In this document: piece by piece, positions 6,301-14,892 of the stretch
Numbering within the stretch: the stretch's first letter is position 1
Layout of the letters: each line of letters starts with the position of its first letter
Origin: Thermoprotei archaeon
GTDB taxonomy: Archaea > Thermoproteota > Methanomethylicia > Nezhaarchaeales > B40-G2
NCBI GenBank assembly: GCA_003649615.1
Contig: QMSI01000005.1
Location: 1-40,773 of the forward strand
DNA length: 40,773 nt
Direction: 5' to 3'
Program-made: the position numbers and the translations under genes
Notes under the pieces: model-generated
Told to the model about the DNA's origin: nothing
The model's input: the letters and a program-made list of their open reading frames with translations, nothing else
Database searches by the model: none

Positions 6301-6585
6301 TTATTCTGGCCTAAGCCTCCGCCTCATCAAGATTAAGTCCGCTTCTTTGAGAGCCTCCTCCACCGCCTCGCTGATTAACCCTTCGAGGTCTACGTCCACT
6401 CCTGGATGTGCATTAAACTCAGCGTCGACATCAACTACTATCCTACCGTCGTCATCCCTATCTACGTAGACGGTAACTGAAAAATCACGGACGCCTCCAC
6501 GAGGTAGGCTTGAATAAATCCTTCTCCTAACCTTCTCCTCCACCCTTAAGGCAAGATCCTCCCAGGATACTTCCTCGGCGCTCAA
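6301..6585 (-). CDS. DUF3194 family protein
   Basis: A 94-residue acidic protein whose pattern (helical start, VTVYVDRDDDGRIVVDVD strand pair, helical end EEALKEADLILMRR) fits the archaeal DUF3194 family, usually found next to prefoldin beta. The function is not known. The only usable start in frame is TTG 6585, 15 bases after the prefoldin stop. The conserved neighbourhood suggests a link to protein folding or to the prefoldin gene, but this is inference. Confidence 0.8.
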   Translation of the reverse strand: MSAEEVSWEDLALRVEEKVRRRIYSSLPRGGVRDFSVTVYVDRDDDGRIVVDVDAEFNAHPGVDVDLEGLISEAVEEALKEADLILMRRRLRPE

Positions 6586-6600
6586 CGAGCAGCACCATGG

Positions 6601-6981
6601 CTAAGCGCCGCCCGCTCCAGTCGATGAAAGCGACTGCGTTATCTTCTGCCTTAACTCCTCTACCTGTTTCCTCGCTAAATTCTCCTGGCGCTCTAGGGTC
6701 TTAATGTGTAGCTCAAGCGTCTCCTTTTTGTCTTGAAGCTCAGCTATGGTCTTGTCTCGGTCAGCTAGGAAAAGCAGCGTACCCACAGACTTGTAGATGG
6801 GCGTTTCAGGACTTAGCTTTTCCAACTCCTCTAAGGCTCTCTGAACTTCCCTAAGCTCCACTTCATACTGCTGCCTCCTCAAGATTAGAGCTCTTAATCG
6901 TTCTTGGCTTTCCTGGAGCTGCATGATCTTATGCTGTAACTCGGGTGGAAGTTCTTGAGACATGACCACTTGCGCCTCCAT
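6601..6981 (-). CDS. pfdB: Prefoldin subunit beta
   Basis: Prefoldin is a jellyfish-shaped chaperone (two alpha, four beta) that holds unfolded proteins for the thermosome. The protein has the expected two long coiled coils with a central hairpin around SPETPIYKSVGTLLF. From ATG 6981 it has 126 residues. ATG 6963 (MSQELPPEL) gives 120 residues, nearer the family length, with GGAGG about 11 bases upstream, and may be the true start. A TATA-like CTTAAATAG lies at 7017-7025. The gene sits between Pcc1 and DUF3194, a common archaeal arrangement. Confidence 0.94.
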   Translation of the reverse strand: MEAQVVMSQELPPELQHKIMQLQESQERLRALILRRQQYEVELREVQRALEELEKLSPETPIYKSVGTLLFLADRDKTIAELQDKKETLELHIKTLERQENLARKQVEELRQKITQSLSSTGAGGA

Positions 6982-7016
6982 GATTATAGGATAGCAGTAG
7001 AAGAGCCTTAGTTAAA

Positions 7017-7025
7017 CTATTTAAG
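7017..7025 (-). promoter_or_regulatory. TATA-like box before prefoldin beta
   Basis: CTTAAATAG on the minus strand would place a transcript start near 6995. That gives a short leader before ATG 6981 and a longer one before ATG 6963. It lies just upstream of the pcc1 stop codon, so prefoldin may have an internal promoter. Confidence 0.4.
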
Positions 7026-7026
7026 T

Positions 7027-7272
7027 TTACCCGACTAAGAAGGAGGTCGCTCCCTTAATGGAAGTTATCCATCTTAAATAAGAGTTTAGGGCAGCTCGAA
7101 GCTTACTTAGACTATGAGCCTCTATGGTCAGCTTCACGGAGAGCTTCGAGAGTTCGATGGAAGCCTTATAGTGTATCCTCGGCATGGAGTCTACCTCCGG
7201 CTTAAGGGCTTCATACATCGCCTTAGCTAAGGACGGAGAGTCTAGCCAGACCTCTATTACGGCTCTATGCAT
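7027..7272 (-). CDS. pcc1: KEOPS complex subunit Pcc1
   Basis: Pcc1 is the dimer-forming subunit of KEOPS, which makes the universal t6A37 modification of ANN-decoding tRNAs. The 81-residue protein shows the small alpha/beta fold pattern of the family, ending in LRAALNSYLRWI, which marks the dimer helix. ATG 7272 overlaps the stop of the Brix gene by 8 bases, so the two are coupled. Kae1, Bud32 and Cgi121 are not in this window. Confidence 0.9.
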   Translation of the reverse strand: MHRAVIEVWLDSPSLAKAMYEALKPEVDSMPRIHYKASIELSKLSVKLTIEAHSLSKLRAALNSYLRWITSIKGATSFLVG

Positions 7273-7825
7273 CTAAATCCTCCACGGGTAAAAGACACTT
7301 CACTCTGATTAAAGGTCCTACAGGCTTTCTCGAGGCCAAATCTAAGAAGTTAAGCGCCCCTAGGTAGCCTCTTCTAGGAGAAAGCAGTACTGCGCTATGG
7401 TAAACATTAGGGTAGGACTGTTCTTCGAGTTTAAGTATTGGTAGGTCTAGAGCCTCAGCCAATACTCTGCCTAAAACCTCCAGCTCCCCCTCACCTTCCA
7501 CCATCACTGCGGCGTTACGTAGAGGAGAAGGCGTAACCCCCATTTCCCTTGCTAATTTAACCCCTAAGCATACAAAGGAGGTTTTAAGTTTCTTAAGGCT
7601 CACGTCGTAGAGGTCTATCCTTCCTGGATTACCCTTCCTAACGTTAACTATAAGCGCATACCCCGCCTTCCTAGCTGAAGCCTCAAGCAATACCTCCTCT
7701 AAGTTCATCTTTCCACGGTTAACGTATGCCGCTCTGGGAAACACCTTTGAGAGCTCTTTACAGAAGCTTCTAACCCTACGAGTAGGCCTACGCGATGTAG
7801 TTATGAAAAGCGGCAAGCCCAGCAC
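7265..7825 (-). CDS. Brix domain ribosome biogenesis protein (Imp4-like)
   Basis: A single Brix domain of 186 residues, as in the archaeal homologues of Imp4/Rpf1, which bind pre-rRNA during ribosome assembly. The N-terminal ITTSRRPTRRVRSFCKEL and the NRGKMNLEEVLLEA segment are typical. GTG 7825 is used here; TTG 7816, with AGGTG 6 bases upstream, is an equally good start and would remove three residues. The gene lies between L37Ae and Pcc1, in the conserved exosome neighbourhood. Confidence 0.9.
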   Translation of the reverse strand: MLGLPLFITTSRRPTRRVRSFCKELSKVFPRAAYVNRGKMNLEEVLLEASARKAGYALIVNVRKGNPGRIDLYDVSLKKLKTSFVCLGVKLAREMGVTPSPLRNAAVMVEGEGELEVLGRVLAEALDLPILKLEEQSYPNVYHSAVLLSPRRGYLGALNFLDLASRKPVGPLIRVKCLLPVEDLDA

Positions 7826-7844
7826 CTATAAAAGAAGAGGGGGT

Positions 7845-8075
7845 TTAACCGATCTCGCTGAACGGTGCGTATGCTCCTCCAGCAAACACCTTGCCACATT
7901 TATTGCAGTACCAAATACCTACAGCCTTACGCTTTAAGGAGCCGACCGTTAGGCAGTAAGGACATTTATGTCTAGCTCTAAGTCTCTCCTCGATCTTTCT
8001 AACCCTCTTCCTGAGAGTAGACCCATATCTAGCTCCGAACCTAGCCGTAGAGCGAGTAAACTTGGTTCGAGCCAC
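7845..8075 (-). CDS. rpl37ae: 50S ribosomal protein L37Ae
   Basis: A large-subunit protein of 76 residues with a basic N-terminus and a four-cysteine zinc ribbon (CPYC then CNKC), the family hallmark. The start is GTG 8075, one base after the rrp42 stop, with a G-rich ribosome-binding stretch inside the end of rrp42. This linkage to the exosome genes is common in archaea. Confidence 0.96.
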   Translation of the reverse strand: MARTKFTRSTARFGARYGSTLRKRVRKIEERLRARHKCPYCLTVGSLKRKAVGIWYCNKCGKVFAGGAYAPFSEIG

Positions 8076-8076
8076 C

Positions 8077-8874
8077 CTAAGTCCCCCCCGCTAAGGTTTT
8101 AAGGTAGGAGTAGAGCTCCTCGCCTTTACTTAAAGCCATCGACGCAGCTTTCTGCAGCTCTTCCACCTCAAAGACCCCTTCTCCACTTTTCTGCGCGGCG
8201 CAGAGTTTGCCTTCAACTACTGATAGAGATAACTTTGCGTCGGCAGCTTCCTCCTCATCCAGCACAGGATCCACCACTAGGGTATCGCCTATCTTAGCGA
8301 TGGTGACGGTTACAGGCATCTTTGATAAAGGAGGAGGAACCTTATCTTCGTAGTTCACCTTTACCCTCTCCTCCTCCACATCAGCCTGAGGGATCCTTGA
8401 CGATAATAAGGCGGCCGAGGTAGCGAGAGCTGAAGCATCTATGAGGTTTCCGTCGTGGTTGAGCACGTAGATGTCGATCCAAGCAATCCATACACTTTTA
8501 CCTGGAACAAGGCATAGCTTAGATAGGTCCACTGCTTCAGCCTTCCTCAAGCTCCTATCTATTACCCTAGCAAGCTCAATAGCGTTTTCATCAGGAGGGC
8601 CTGACTCAAAAGTAGGAGAAGCTAGAGGGAGAAACTCTGCGTTGACAGTTAACACCCCCAGGTCTGGGGTATCAGGGAAAGGAGGGCCTATTTCATACTT
8701 AATGCCAGCAAGCACGAGAGTATCGCCTATACTTACGCGCGCAGAGCCATCAGCCCTGCCTATCAGGTTGGTTTCTACCTTGATATTTCGGTACTGGTCT
8801 AGAGTCCTACCGTCAACTCTACGGCCACTATTCAACAACGATAGGATCTGGGCTTTCTTTACCTTCGATATCAA
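8077..8874 (-). CDS. rrp42: Exosome complex subunit Rrp42
   Basis: An RNase PH-fold protein that is the inactive partner of Rrp41 in the hexameric ring of the archaeal exosome, which degrades and tails RNA 3'-5'. The 265 residues begin with the usual helix and [14 protein letters not shown], and include the family segment [15 protein letters not shown]. The start is TTG 8874, overlapping the rrp41 stop as TTGA. Confidence 0.97.
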   Translation of the reverse strand: MISKVKKAQILSLLNSGRRVDGRTLDQYRNIKVETNLIGRADGSARVSIGDTLVLAGIKYEIGPPFPDTPDLGVLTVNAEFLPLASPTFESGPPDENAIELARVIDRSLRKAEAVDLSKLCLVPGKSVWIAWIDIYVLNHDGNLIDASALATSAALLSSRIPQADVEEERVKVNYEDKVPPPLSKMPVTVTIAKIGDTLVVDPVLDEEEAADAKLSLSVVEGKLCAAQKSGEGVFEVEELQKAASMALSKGEELYSYLKTLAGGT

Positions 8875-9620
8875 GTAGACCCTCCTCCTTCAATGCTTTT
8901 TCTAAGCGTAAGGTAGCGTTGTTTTAAGGCCTCCTTCTGCATCATGTATATTCGCTCGCATGCCACCACCGCCATGTCCACCGCCTTAAGAAACTCCTCG
9001 TAGCTTAACTTACCATCAAGCTGGAGCAGGGTTACCTTACGCTTACCGTACATCATGGCGAAGGGCATGTCCACCTCTCCGTTCTTGTCCTCGAGGTCGG
9101 TTAAGTCTACGACTAGGTAGCCGTCGACCTTACCTACAGCACAGGCTGCCACCAGGTCCTTCATAGGTATACCTGCGTCAGCAAGCGCTAGCGAAGCAGC
9201 GTTTATACCTGCACAGCGCGTACTACCGTCAGCCTCCAACACCTCTACGAAAATATCGATGGCTGTCGAAGGGAACTGTTCAAGAAGTATTGCATGGGAT
9301 AAAGCCTCCCTCAGAACCTTTGAGAGCTCCACTTCCCTTCTAGAGGGGGCAGGAGACTTCCTAGTCTCAACAGAGAAAGGCGCCATATGGTAGCGGCAGC
9401 GCACTCTTGCTTTATCAGGGTAAGCTAAGTGCCTAGGGTGGACGCTTCTAGGACCGTAAACGGCGGCTAGGATCTTCGTGTTGCCTTGTTCAACATAAGC
9501 AGAGCCGTTAGCGTTCTTAAGCACGCCTACGCTCATCTTTATAGGTCTAAGTTCATCTGGCCTACGTCCATCGTGCCTTACCCCGTCGTCCGAAATCAGC
9601 CTACGCTGCTCCCCTGCCAT
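8871..9620 (-). CDS. rrp41: Exosome complex exonuclease Rrp41
   Basis: The phosphorolytic, catalytic subunit of the exosome ring. The RNase PH fold starts at [15 protein letters not shown], with the family segment [14 protein letters not shown]. The catalytic aspartates are retained in [20 protein letters not shown] prefer ATG 9620 (249 residues), which matches the family length, has an AGG-rich site just upstream, and lies downstream of a TATA-like CTTTTAAAT near 9675-9683. The frame is also open from ATG 9674, which would add 18 residues. Confidence 0.96.
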   Translation of the reverse strand: MAGEQRRLISDDGVRHDGRRPDELRPIKMSVGVLKNANGSAYVEQGNTKILAAVYGPRSVHPRHLAYPDKARVRCRYHMAPFSVETRKSPAPSRREVELSKVLREALSHAILLEQFPSTAIDIFVEVLEADGSTRCAGINAASLALADAGIPMKDLVAACAVGKVDGYLVVDLTDLEDKNGEVDMPFAMMYGKRKVTLLQLDGKLSYEEFLKAVDMAVVACERIYMMQKEALKQRYLTLRKSIEGGGST

Positions 9621-9699
9621 GTTCAACCTAACCTTCCCTTCACCGAGCTGATACTCCTCTAAGCAAACGCCCATATTTAAAAGTAAATGTAAAGTAAGA

Positions 9700-10407
9700 T
9701 CAGCTCTTCTTACGCTTCTTGTTTTTAAGCATCTGCATGACCCTTGCTGTCAAGCCTGCCACATGAGCCTCCTCAACTATCCTCCTCACAGCTTCAGCTA
9801 CCAGATCTTCATCTTCAGGGTTTTCGCCCACCACCCAGATGTAGCCATTCTGTCCGACCACTACTTCGCATCCCGTCTCGCTCTTTATGAGGCTTATCAT
9901 CGACCGCCGCCTACCTATAAGCCTAGGCACCTTGACCGCCGGTATAGCAATAATACTCCCCTTAGTGATCTTACCTAGCCCCTTCTCCTTACAGGTTAAG
10001 GACGGGTTAAAGGCCCTCTCGAAGGAGATCACCTTAGCCACCAGCATATCGCCCACGTCGTAAAGCTTCCTTAAGTCCTCTTCGTGAAGGTTCAACGGCT
10101 TCACCGAGGCCTCGGACGCGTTTAGAAAAGCTACGTGAGGAGCCCTTATGTCGACCACGTAGCTAGAAGCGGTAATATCGATGACCTCACCTATGACTAG
10201 GTCCCCTACTTTAGGTATGTAGGGGCCGCTTAAAGGAACAACATTGACCACGCCTCGGTTAAACTTCAAGATACCTACAGCATTCGAGTACAGCTTACCA
10301 TCTTCCTTATACACGTTGGAGCCAGGCCTATAGTTGCCTTCGGCTAAGAGCTCTCCTGGCACCACCACATCCCAGTCCTTGAAGTAGACAGGCAAGGTGT
10401 CACACAC
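9700..10407 (-). CDS. rrp4: Exosome RNA-binding subunit Rrp4
   Basis: Rrp4 caps the exosome ring and feeds RNA into it. The 235 residues show the N-terminal domain ([11 protein letters not shown]), a central S1 domain (about 70-145) and a C-terminal KH domain ([20 protein letters not shown]), then a lysine-rich tail. The start is GTG 10407, with a TATA-like box centred about 28 bases upstream, suggesting a nearly leaderless transcript. It precedes rrp41 and rrp42 in the standard order. Confidence 0.96.
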   Translation of the reverse strand: MCDTLPVYFKDWDVVVPGELLAEGNYRPGSNVYKEDGKLYSNAVGILKFNRGVVNVVPLSGPYIPKVGDLVIGEVIDITASSYVVDIRAPHVAFLNASEASVKPLNLHEEDLRKLYDVGDMLVAKVISFERAFNPSLTCKEKGLGKITKGSIIAIPAVKVPRLIGRRRSMISLIKSETGCEVVVGQNGYIWVVGENPEDEDLVAEAVRRIVEEAHVAGLTARVMQMLKNKKRKKS

Positions 10408-10430
10408 CTATATCCTACTAATCCATCACC

Positions 10431-10439
10431 ATTATAACT
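10431..10439 (-). promoter_or_regulatory. TATA-like box before rrp4
   Basis: AGTTATAAT on the minus strand is centred about 28 bases before GTG 10407. That predicts transcription starting at or next to the start codon. It lies in the 33-base gap after the SBDS gene. Confidence 0.4.
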
Positions 10440-10440
10440 A

Positions 10441-11133
10441 TCACCTTACGCTCAATAGCTTTACTTGAGCTGAGCCTTTCGTTAAGGAGTTCAGTTTATC
10501 GATGAGTGAAGGCTGTAAACCAGCAGGCAGCTCCACTTCGCCTTTCCATGAACCGTCGCCTAGCCACTCAGACCTCTTAATGGAGCCCATTTTAGAGACC
10601 ATTGCGTATGCTTTCCCCGCGTAGGGAGGAGGTATCCTTACCTCTAGTACTGCCTGGGCTATCTTTAACGGAAGTATAGCCTTAAGGGCCTTAATGGCCT
10701 CCAACGCCTGTGCTTCAGCGTCTTCGAAGGGGTTAATCGACACTTTAGCTTCATTTAAGGCGTTTTCTATCCTTAGTGGAGGGTGAGGCAGGTTAGTTTT
10801 AGGGTCAACGCAGTTCCTAGAGATGAAATCTATTATCTGCCTCCGCTTCATCTCAATGAGCTCCTTCCTCTGCTGAGCCGTAAGCTGAAGCTCGCCCTTC
10901 CTGATGATCTGCTCAGCCACCTTTAAGGCATCGTCGGTCTTAAAGGCTTTCAGAAGCTCCTCCCTCGAGGCCTTAAGACCTTTACCTACATCTCTATAGA
11001 TTAGTTCTGTTATTAACACGCTCTTGATGTCGATGTCTTTACCTTTCCTTAACTTCCAAGCAAGATCAGGATCCACTAAGACCTCAAACTTCTCCTTACC
11101 TACCGTTAACCTTGCCACCACACCGCGTTCCAA
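10441..11133 (-). CDS. sdo1: Ribosome maturation protein SBDS
   Basis: The archaeal orthologue of SBDS/Sdo1, which helps release the anti-association factor aIF6 from new large subunits. The 230 residues carry the three-domain pattern. The N-terminal FYSH domain includes [15 protein letters not shown] helical middle has [14 protein letters not shown]. The C-terminal ferredoxin-like domain begins at [20 protein letters not shown]. The start is TTG 11133, preceded by GGAGGG at 7 bases. It lies between the proteasome alpha gene and rrp4, as in many archaea. Confidence 0.96.
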   Translation of the reverse strand: MERGVVARLTVGKEKFEVLVDPDLAWKLRKGKDIDIKSVLITELIYRDVGKGLKASREELLKAFKTDDALKVAEQIIRKGELQLTAQQRKELIEMKRRQIIDFISRNCVDPKTNLPHPPLRIENALNEAKVSINPFEDAEAQALEAIKALKAILPLKIAQAVLEVRIPPPYAGKAYAMVSKMGSIKRSEWLGDGSWKGEVELPAGLQPSLIDKLNSLTKGSAQVKLLSVR

Positions 11134-11154
11134 TAAAGGCCCTCCGAGAAAAGC

Positions 11155-11874
11155 CTACGTTAAGCTAGCTATGTACTTCTCCAGGACCTCCTTGCTGAGC
11201 TTACCAAACTTCCTCGTCTTAATGTCCACTACAGCTAGCTCCACCTTCTCCGGAGATAAGCCCCCCTCCATAGCGACCCCTAAGCTTTTAAGCGAGAGCC
11301 TAATGGCGTCCTCCAAGCTCATGTCCTCCCTATAGTTCTTCTCTAAGATCTCAGATGCTTGTTGCGAGCCTGCACCAATAGCCACAGCGTAGTATCCAGC
11401 ATAAGCTCCGCTAGGCTCAGTCATGAATAGCTTCGGGCCAGCCTTATCCACGCCGGCTATCAGGAAGGACACCCCGAAGGGCCTAACGCCAGCGTGTTGA
11501 GTATATAGCTGTTTTAGGTCGCTTATCTTCCTCGTTAAGATCTCCACGTCTATAGGCTCATCGTAGATCAACTTATTGATCTGAGCCTCCACCCTGGCTC
11601 TATCGATTAAAACTCTGCCGTCGGAAGCTAAGCCTGCGTAAGCCACGCCTACGTGTTCATCTATCTTCCATATCTTCTCCATTGAGGAAGGGTCCACCAA
11701 GGGAAGTATACGTTTCTTCTCTACCGCTAGTACAGCTCCTTCAGGGCACCTTACGCCCAACGTCGTCCAGCCGCGTCTCACTGCTTCAAGAGCGTATTCA
11801 ACTTGAAAGAGCCTACCGTCAGGAGAGAATACTGTTATAGCCCTATCGTACCCCAAACCAGGAGGTGTGAACAT
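11155..11874 (-). CDS. psmA: Proteasome subunit alpha
   Basis: Forms the outer, non-catalytic rings of the 20S proteasome and its gate. The N-terminus FTPPGLGYDRAITVFSPDG and the following FQVEYALEA are diagnostic. ATG 11874 (239 residues) is chosen because GGGAGG lies 7 bases upstream and the family begins at this point; GTG 11892 in frame would place that site inside the gene. A TATA-like CTTATAAG at 11935-11942 predicts a leader of about 38 bases. The beta subunit is not in the window. Confidence 0.97.
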   Translation of the reverse strand: MFTPPGLGYDRAITVFSPDGRLFQVEYALEAVRRGWTTLGVRCPEGAVLAVEKKRILPLVDPSSMEKIWKIDEHVGVAYAGLASDGRVLIDRARVEAQINKLIYDEPIDVEILTRKISDLKQLYTQHAGVRPFGVSFLIAGVDKAGPKLFMTEPSGAYAGYYAVAIGAGSQQASEILEKNYREDMSLEDAIRLSLKSLGVAMEGGLSPEKVELAVVDIKTRKFGKLSKEVLEKYIASLT

Positions 11875-11934
11875 GTAGCTTCCTCCCACCACGATCTTTG
11901 AGTAAAGCCTGCGACAGCTATAGGGTAAGGGGCT

Positions 11935-11942
11935 CTTATAAG
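11935..11942 (-). promoter_or_regulatory. Probable TATA box of psmA
   Basis: CTTATAAG lies about 64 bases before ATG 11874. This predicts a start near 11912 and a leader holding the GGGAGG ribosome-binding site. It sits in the 142-base gap that separates the L2 gene from psmA, the largest gap within this minus-strand block. Confidence 0.5.
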
Positions 11943-12016
11943 TATCTTTGCAACAATAACCTTTAACCTAACGTTTCCCTTTACGGATAAGGCAAGCTTA
12001 AAAGGGTAGGGGGGAG

Positions 12017-12751
12017 CTAGCCCTTCCTTCTACCAGTCCTTCGAGGAGCTATGTGGCCTACCTTTGCCCCCGGAGGAGCCTTACGGCCAGCTGGCGTACT
12101 GCCCGTGGGGTGAGAGCCGCCTCCATGAGGGTGAGCGTAGGGGCTCATGGCCTTACCTCGAACCGTAGGGTATTTCCAGGCTTTAACCTTAGCTAGGTGA
12201 TACTTAGCCCCAGCCTTGAGGAAAGGCTTCTCGATTCTACCTCCACCAGCTACAGCACCTATGGTAGCTCTGCATAGCGGGTTGATTCTTTTAAGTTCCC
12301 CTGAAGGGAGCTGAACTATGGTTTTATCAGGCGCGTGAGAAACAACTGTAGCGTAGCCTCCAGAGGACCTTACAAGCTTTCCTCCATCACCAGGGTTAAC
12401 CTCTATGTTACATACGGAGGTTCCTTCAGGTATGAATTTTAGAGGCATGATATTACCTATCTTAGGGTCAGCAAGCGCACCTATCTCCACTTCTTGGCCT
12501 ACGGTCAGCCCCTCAGGAGCTACCATTAAGAACTTGCCTCCACCTTCAAGCCTAATTAGGGCTACAGGTGCGCCTCTGCCAGGGTCGTGGAGGAGAGCCT
12601 GAACCTTGCCGGTCAGCTTACCTTCAAGTTCCTCCTTACTCAGGCTAAGGTACTTTACCTCCCCCACTCTCTTCCATGAGGGAGCTCTGAACACAGAGCC
12701 TCCACGACCTCTGCGTTGAACGAGAAGCCTCTTACCCACTTTAAACCCCAC
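12017..12751 (-). CDS. rpl2: 50S ribosomal protein L2
   Basis: A primary rRNA-binding protein near the peptidyl-transferase centre. The 244-residue archaeal form shows the basic N-terminus (GKRLLVQRRGRGGSVFRAPS), the internal SH3/OB region and the highly conserved C-terminal loop with MSPYAHPHGGGSH. The GTG 12751 start follows the L23 gene by 37 bases. In almost all archaea rps19 follows rpl2; here the proteasome gene follows instead. Confidence 0.97.
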   Translation of the reverse strand: MGFKVGKRLLVQRRGRGGSVFRAPSWKRVGEVKYLSLSKEELEGKLTGKVQALLHDPGRGAPVALIRLEGGGKFLMVAPEGLTVGQEVEIGALADPKIGNIMPLKFIPEGTSVCNIEVNPGDGGKLVRSSGGYATVVSHAPDKTIVQLPSGELKRINPLCRATIGAVAGGGRIEKPFLKAGAKYHLAKVKAWKYPTVRGKAMSPYAHPHGGGSHPTGSTPAGRKAPPGAKVGHIAPRRTGRRKG

Positions 12752-12788
12752 CTGTAGCGGTAGGACCTCAATTTAAACTATACGTATA

Positions 12789-13055
12789 TTAGAGAATGCC
12801 CATCCTAGAGGCCAAGTCCGATGCTTTATGCTCAGGGCTTAGCTTTATGTAGGCCTTCTTCTCCCCCTTGGTCGTAATACATACGTTCACCCTATCCACC
12901 TTAACGTTGTAGAGAGCTTCGAAAGCTCTCTTAATGGACGGTTTATTGGCCCATTTAGCCACGATGAAGGTCAGCTCATTACCCTTCTCCATCCTTGAGA
13001 GCGAAGCCTCAGAGACTACGGGCCTTAAAATTATCTTGTTGGGGTCCTCCGACAT
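12789..13055 (-). CDS. rpl23: 50S ribosomal protein L23
   Basis: Binds 23S rRNA at the exit tunnel and is the docking site for SRP and nascent-chain factors. The 88 residues match the family, with VVSEASLSRME near the start and VKVDRVNVCITTKGEKKAYIKL in the last half. ATG 13055 overlaps the L4 stop as TGATG; the frame also opens at GTG 13058 just before it. Confidence 0.96.
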   Translation of the reverse strand: MSEDPNKIILRPVVSEASLSRMEKGNELTFIVAKWANKPSIKRAFEALYNVKVDRVNVCITTKGEKKAYIKLSPEHKASDLASRMGIL

Positions 13056-13837
13056 CACTCAAACTCCCTCTCACTGATAAGCTTGGCTAAAGCAGTTTCC
13101 GTGTATAGGGTTAACCTGCCTGGAACACCTCCTGGAGCGAGGTGTTTGATGGAGAGGGTCCTGGCCAAAGCAACGTCTACTCCAGGAAAGTTTCGGAAAG
13201 CCTTGCGAGCGCCACGATCCTCTCCAAGAACCAAAAGTAAGCTTTTAGGCTCCCTATACTTCCTCCCTCTCATCTTCCCTCTTCCAGCTTTTATCTTAAT
13301 GCCATTCTTAGCTCTCTCCACGTCGCTCCATAACCCTAGCCTCACAAGGAACTTCTTTGCCTCTATAGCAGTGGAGATAGCCTCTACATCGTCCACTACT
13401 ATTAGTGGGAAGCTTAAGGAATCGTCGAACCTATGCCCCCTGGCCTTAACCAATTCTTTATTAGCGGTAGCTGCTATGGCTGAGGCTATCGCCAGCCTCT
13501 TCTCCTTCACGTTGATCCTCTCAACCAACACCTTCTCCACCCGCGGTGGATGCGCTCTACGGCCGCCCACCGTCATAGGCGCCAGCGCAGCTCTGCTAGT
13601 ACCCTTAACCCTAGGTACCCTAGCCACACCGTAGCCTACCCCCCAGCTCTCAGCGGTAGTACGCATGCCTGCTTCAACATCTCTACCTTGTGGCTGAAGC
13701 CTAGCCGTGAAGGAAGCCAAGAAAGCTCTTTGAATAAGGTCTGGCCTTATAGAGGTCTGAAACACCTTTGGCAAAGTAAGCTTCTTCGCAGGTTTACCTT
13801 CAAGGTCGTACACGATGGCCTCAGTGATAGACGACAT
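13055..13837 (-). CDS. rpl4: 50S ribosomal protein L4
   Basis: A 260-residue archaeal/eukaryotic-type L4 that lines the exit tunnel. Typical segments are LPKVFQTSIRPDLIQRAF, the extended loop AGMRTTAESWGVGYGVARVP, and KMRGRKYREPKSLL. It starts at ATG 13837, two bases after the L3 stop, and is coupled to L23 downstream. Confidence 0.97.
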   Translation of the reverse strand: MSSITEAIVYDLEGKPAKKLTLPKVFQTSIRPDLIQRAFLASFTARLQPQGRDVEAGMRTTAESWGVGYGVARVPRVKGTSRAALAPMTVGGRRAHPPRVEKVLVERINVKEKRLAIASAIAATANKELVKARGHRFDDSLSFPLIVVDDVEAISTAIEAKKFLVRLGLWSDVERAKNGIKIKAGRGKMRGRKYREPKSLLLVLGEDRGARKAFRNFPGVDVALARTLSIKHLAPGGVPGRLTLYTETALAKLISEREFE

Positions 13838-13839
13838 GG

Positions 13840-14841
13840 CTACGCACCTTGCTTAGACTCTAAGCTTATGAATGAGATCTTAGGGGGCTCAGCTTTCCAA
13901 GTAGGCCCCCTCACAGGGAGACGCAGCTTGACAAGCCTACCCCGAGGGCCAGGTATAGAGCCTTCAATGAGGAGGTAGTCGCCCCTGACCACTCCATAGC
14001 CTACAAAGCCTCCTTTAACCTGAACCTCGCTAGGGTCTGACCCTACCTTCAACAACCGCTTATTGAACTCGGTTCTCTGCTGGAAACCGAGCTGTCCTGG
14101 GCGGGGGATCGTAAACATCATGCTTGGATGTTGCGGGCTTATGGCTCCTACCTTCCTATACCCTTTACGGTGCTTATGCCATCTTGGCATTATCTTCACG
14201 CCGAAGCGCTTAACCACGCCCTCGAAGCCCTTCCCCTTGGTTATCGAGATCACATCGACGTACTGCCCGTCCTTAAACACCTCTGTGACCTTAACCTCCT
14301 TGCCTAGGATCGACTTGGCATACTCAAACTGACCCTTAACCTCTCCCCCACCGATCTTTATTTCGAAGACCTCAGGTTTCTTCTTCCCCAACCCAGACTT
14401 CCTAGGCTGAGTACATACAAGGACACGGATCTCGGCTACACGGTTTAGGTTCGCCTCTATCTCCTCTAAGCTTCCACCCCGCTTCGGTAGAGGCCTAATG
14501 GTCCTTTCAAGGCCCTTAGGCAAATCCTCGGCGAAGCACTCAGTTAAGGTCCTCAGCCCTAAGGGATGCCTCTCATAAGCTCTAACAGCACACACGTAGA
14601 GTGGAGGGGCATCGAGCACAGTACAGGCCTTAACCACCTCTCTGCCGTAGAGGGGGCTCGACGGGTCGCTCTCGACCATTACCACGTGGGTCATCCCCGC
14701 TTTATAAGCAGCAAACCCTAGAAGACAGGGCCCTTCAGAAACCTCCGGCCAAGACCTAATCCTAGGGATAAGCTTCCTAGCCCTAACCCTAGGATAGAAG
14801 GCTAAGGATCCTCTCCTGGGAGCGTGTATTCGCCTACCCAA
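13840..14841 (-). CDS. rpl3: 50S ribosomal protein L3
   Basis: A 333-residue archaeal-type L3, an early assembly protein near the catalytic centre. The N-terminus (RRGSLAFYPRVRARKLIPRI), the AYKAGMTHVV motif and the SITKGKGFEGVVKRFG region with the HKHRKGYRKVGAISP extension are all typical. The only in-frame start is TTG 14841. It begins the L3-L4-L23-L2 run, which is the first part of the archaeal S10-type operon. Confidence 0.97.
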   Translation of the reverse strand: MGRRIHAPRRGSLAFYPRVRARKLIPRIRSWPEVSEGPCLLGFAAYKAGMTHVVMVESDPSSPLYGREVVKACTVLDAPPLYVCAVRAYERHPLGLRTLTECFAEDLPKGLERTIRPLPKRGGSLEEIEANLNRVAEIRVLVCTQPRKSGLGKKKPEVFEIKIGGGEVKGQFEYAKSILGKEVKVTEVFKDGQYVDVISITKGKGFEGVVKRFGVKIMPRWHKHRKGYRKVGAISPQHPSMMFTIPRPGQLGFQQRTEFNKRLLKVGSDPSEVQVKGGFVGYGVVRGDYLLIEGSIPGPRGRLVKLRLPVRGPTWKAEPPKISFISLESKQGA

Positions 14842-14892
14842 CGTCCATCCCTTAAACCTAGGCGCTAGCCTGCAACCTCTTACTGCTTGGAT

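Noticed and set aside
13083-13634. Plus-strand frame of 183 codons opposite rpl4
   Set aside because: Shadow of the L4 gene, whose coding frame is supported by family motifs and coupling with L3 and L23.
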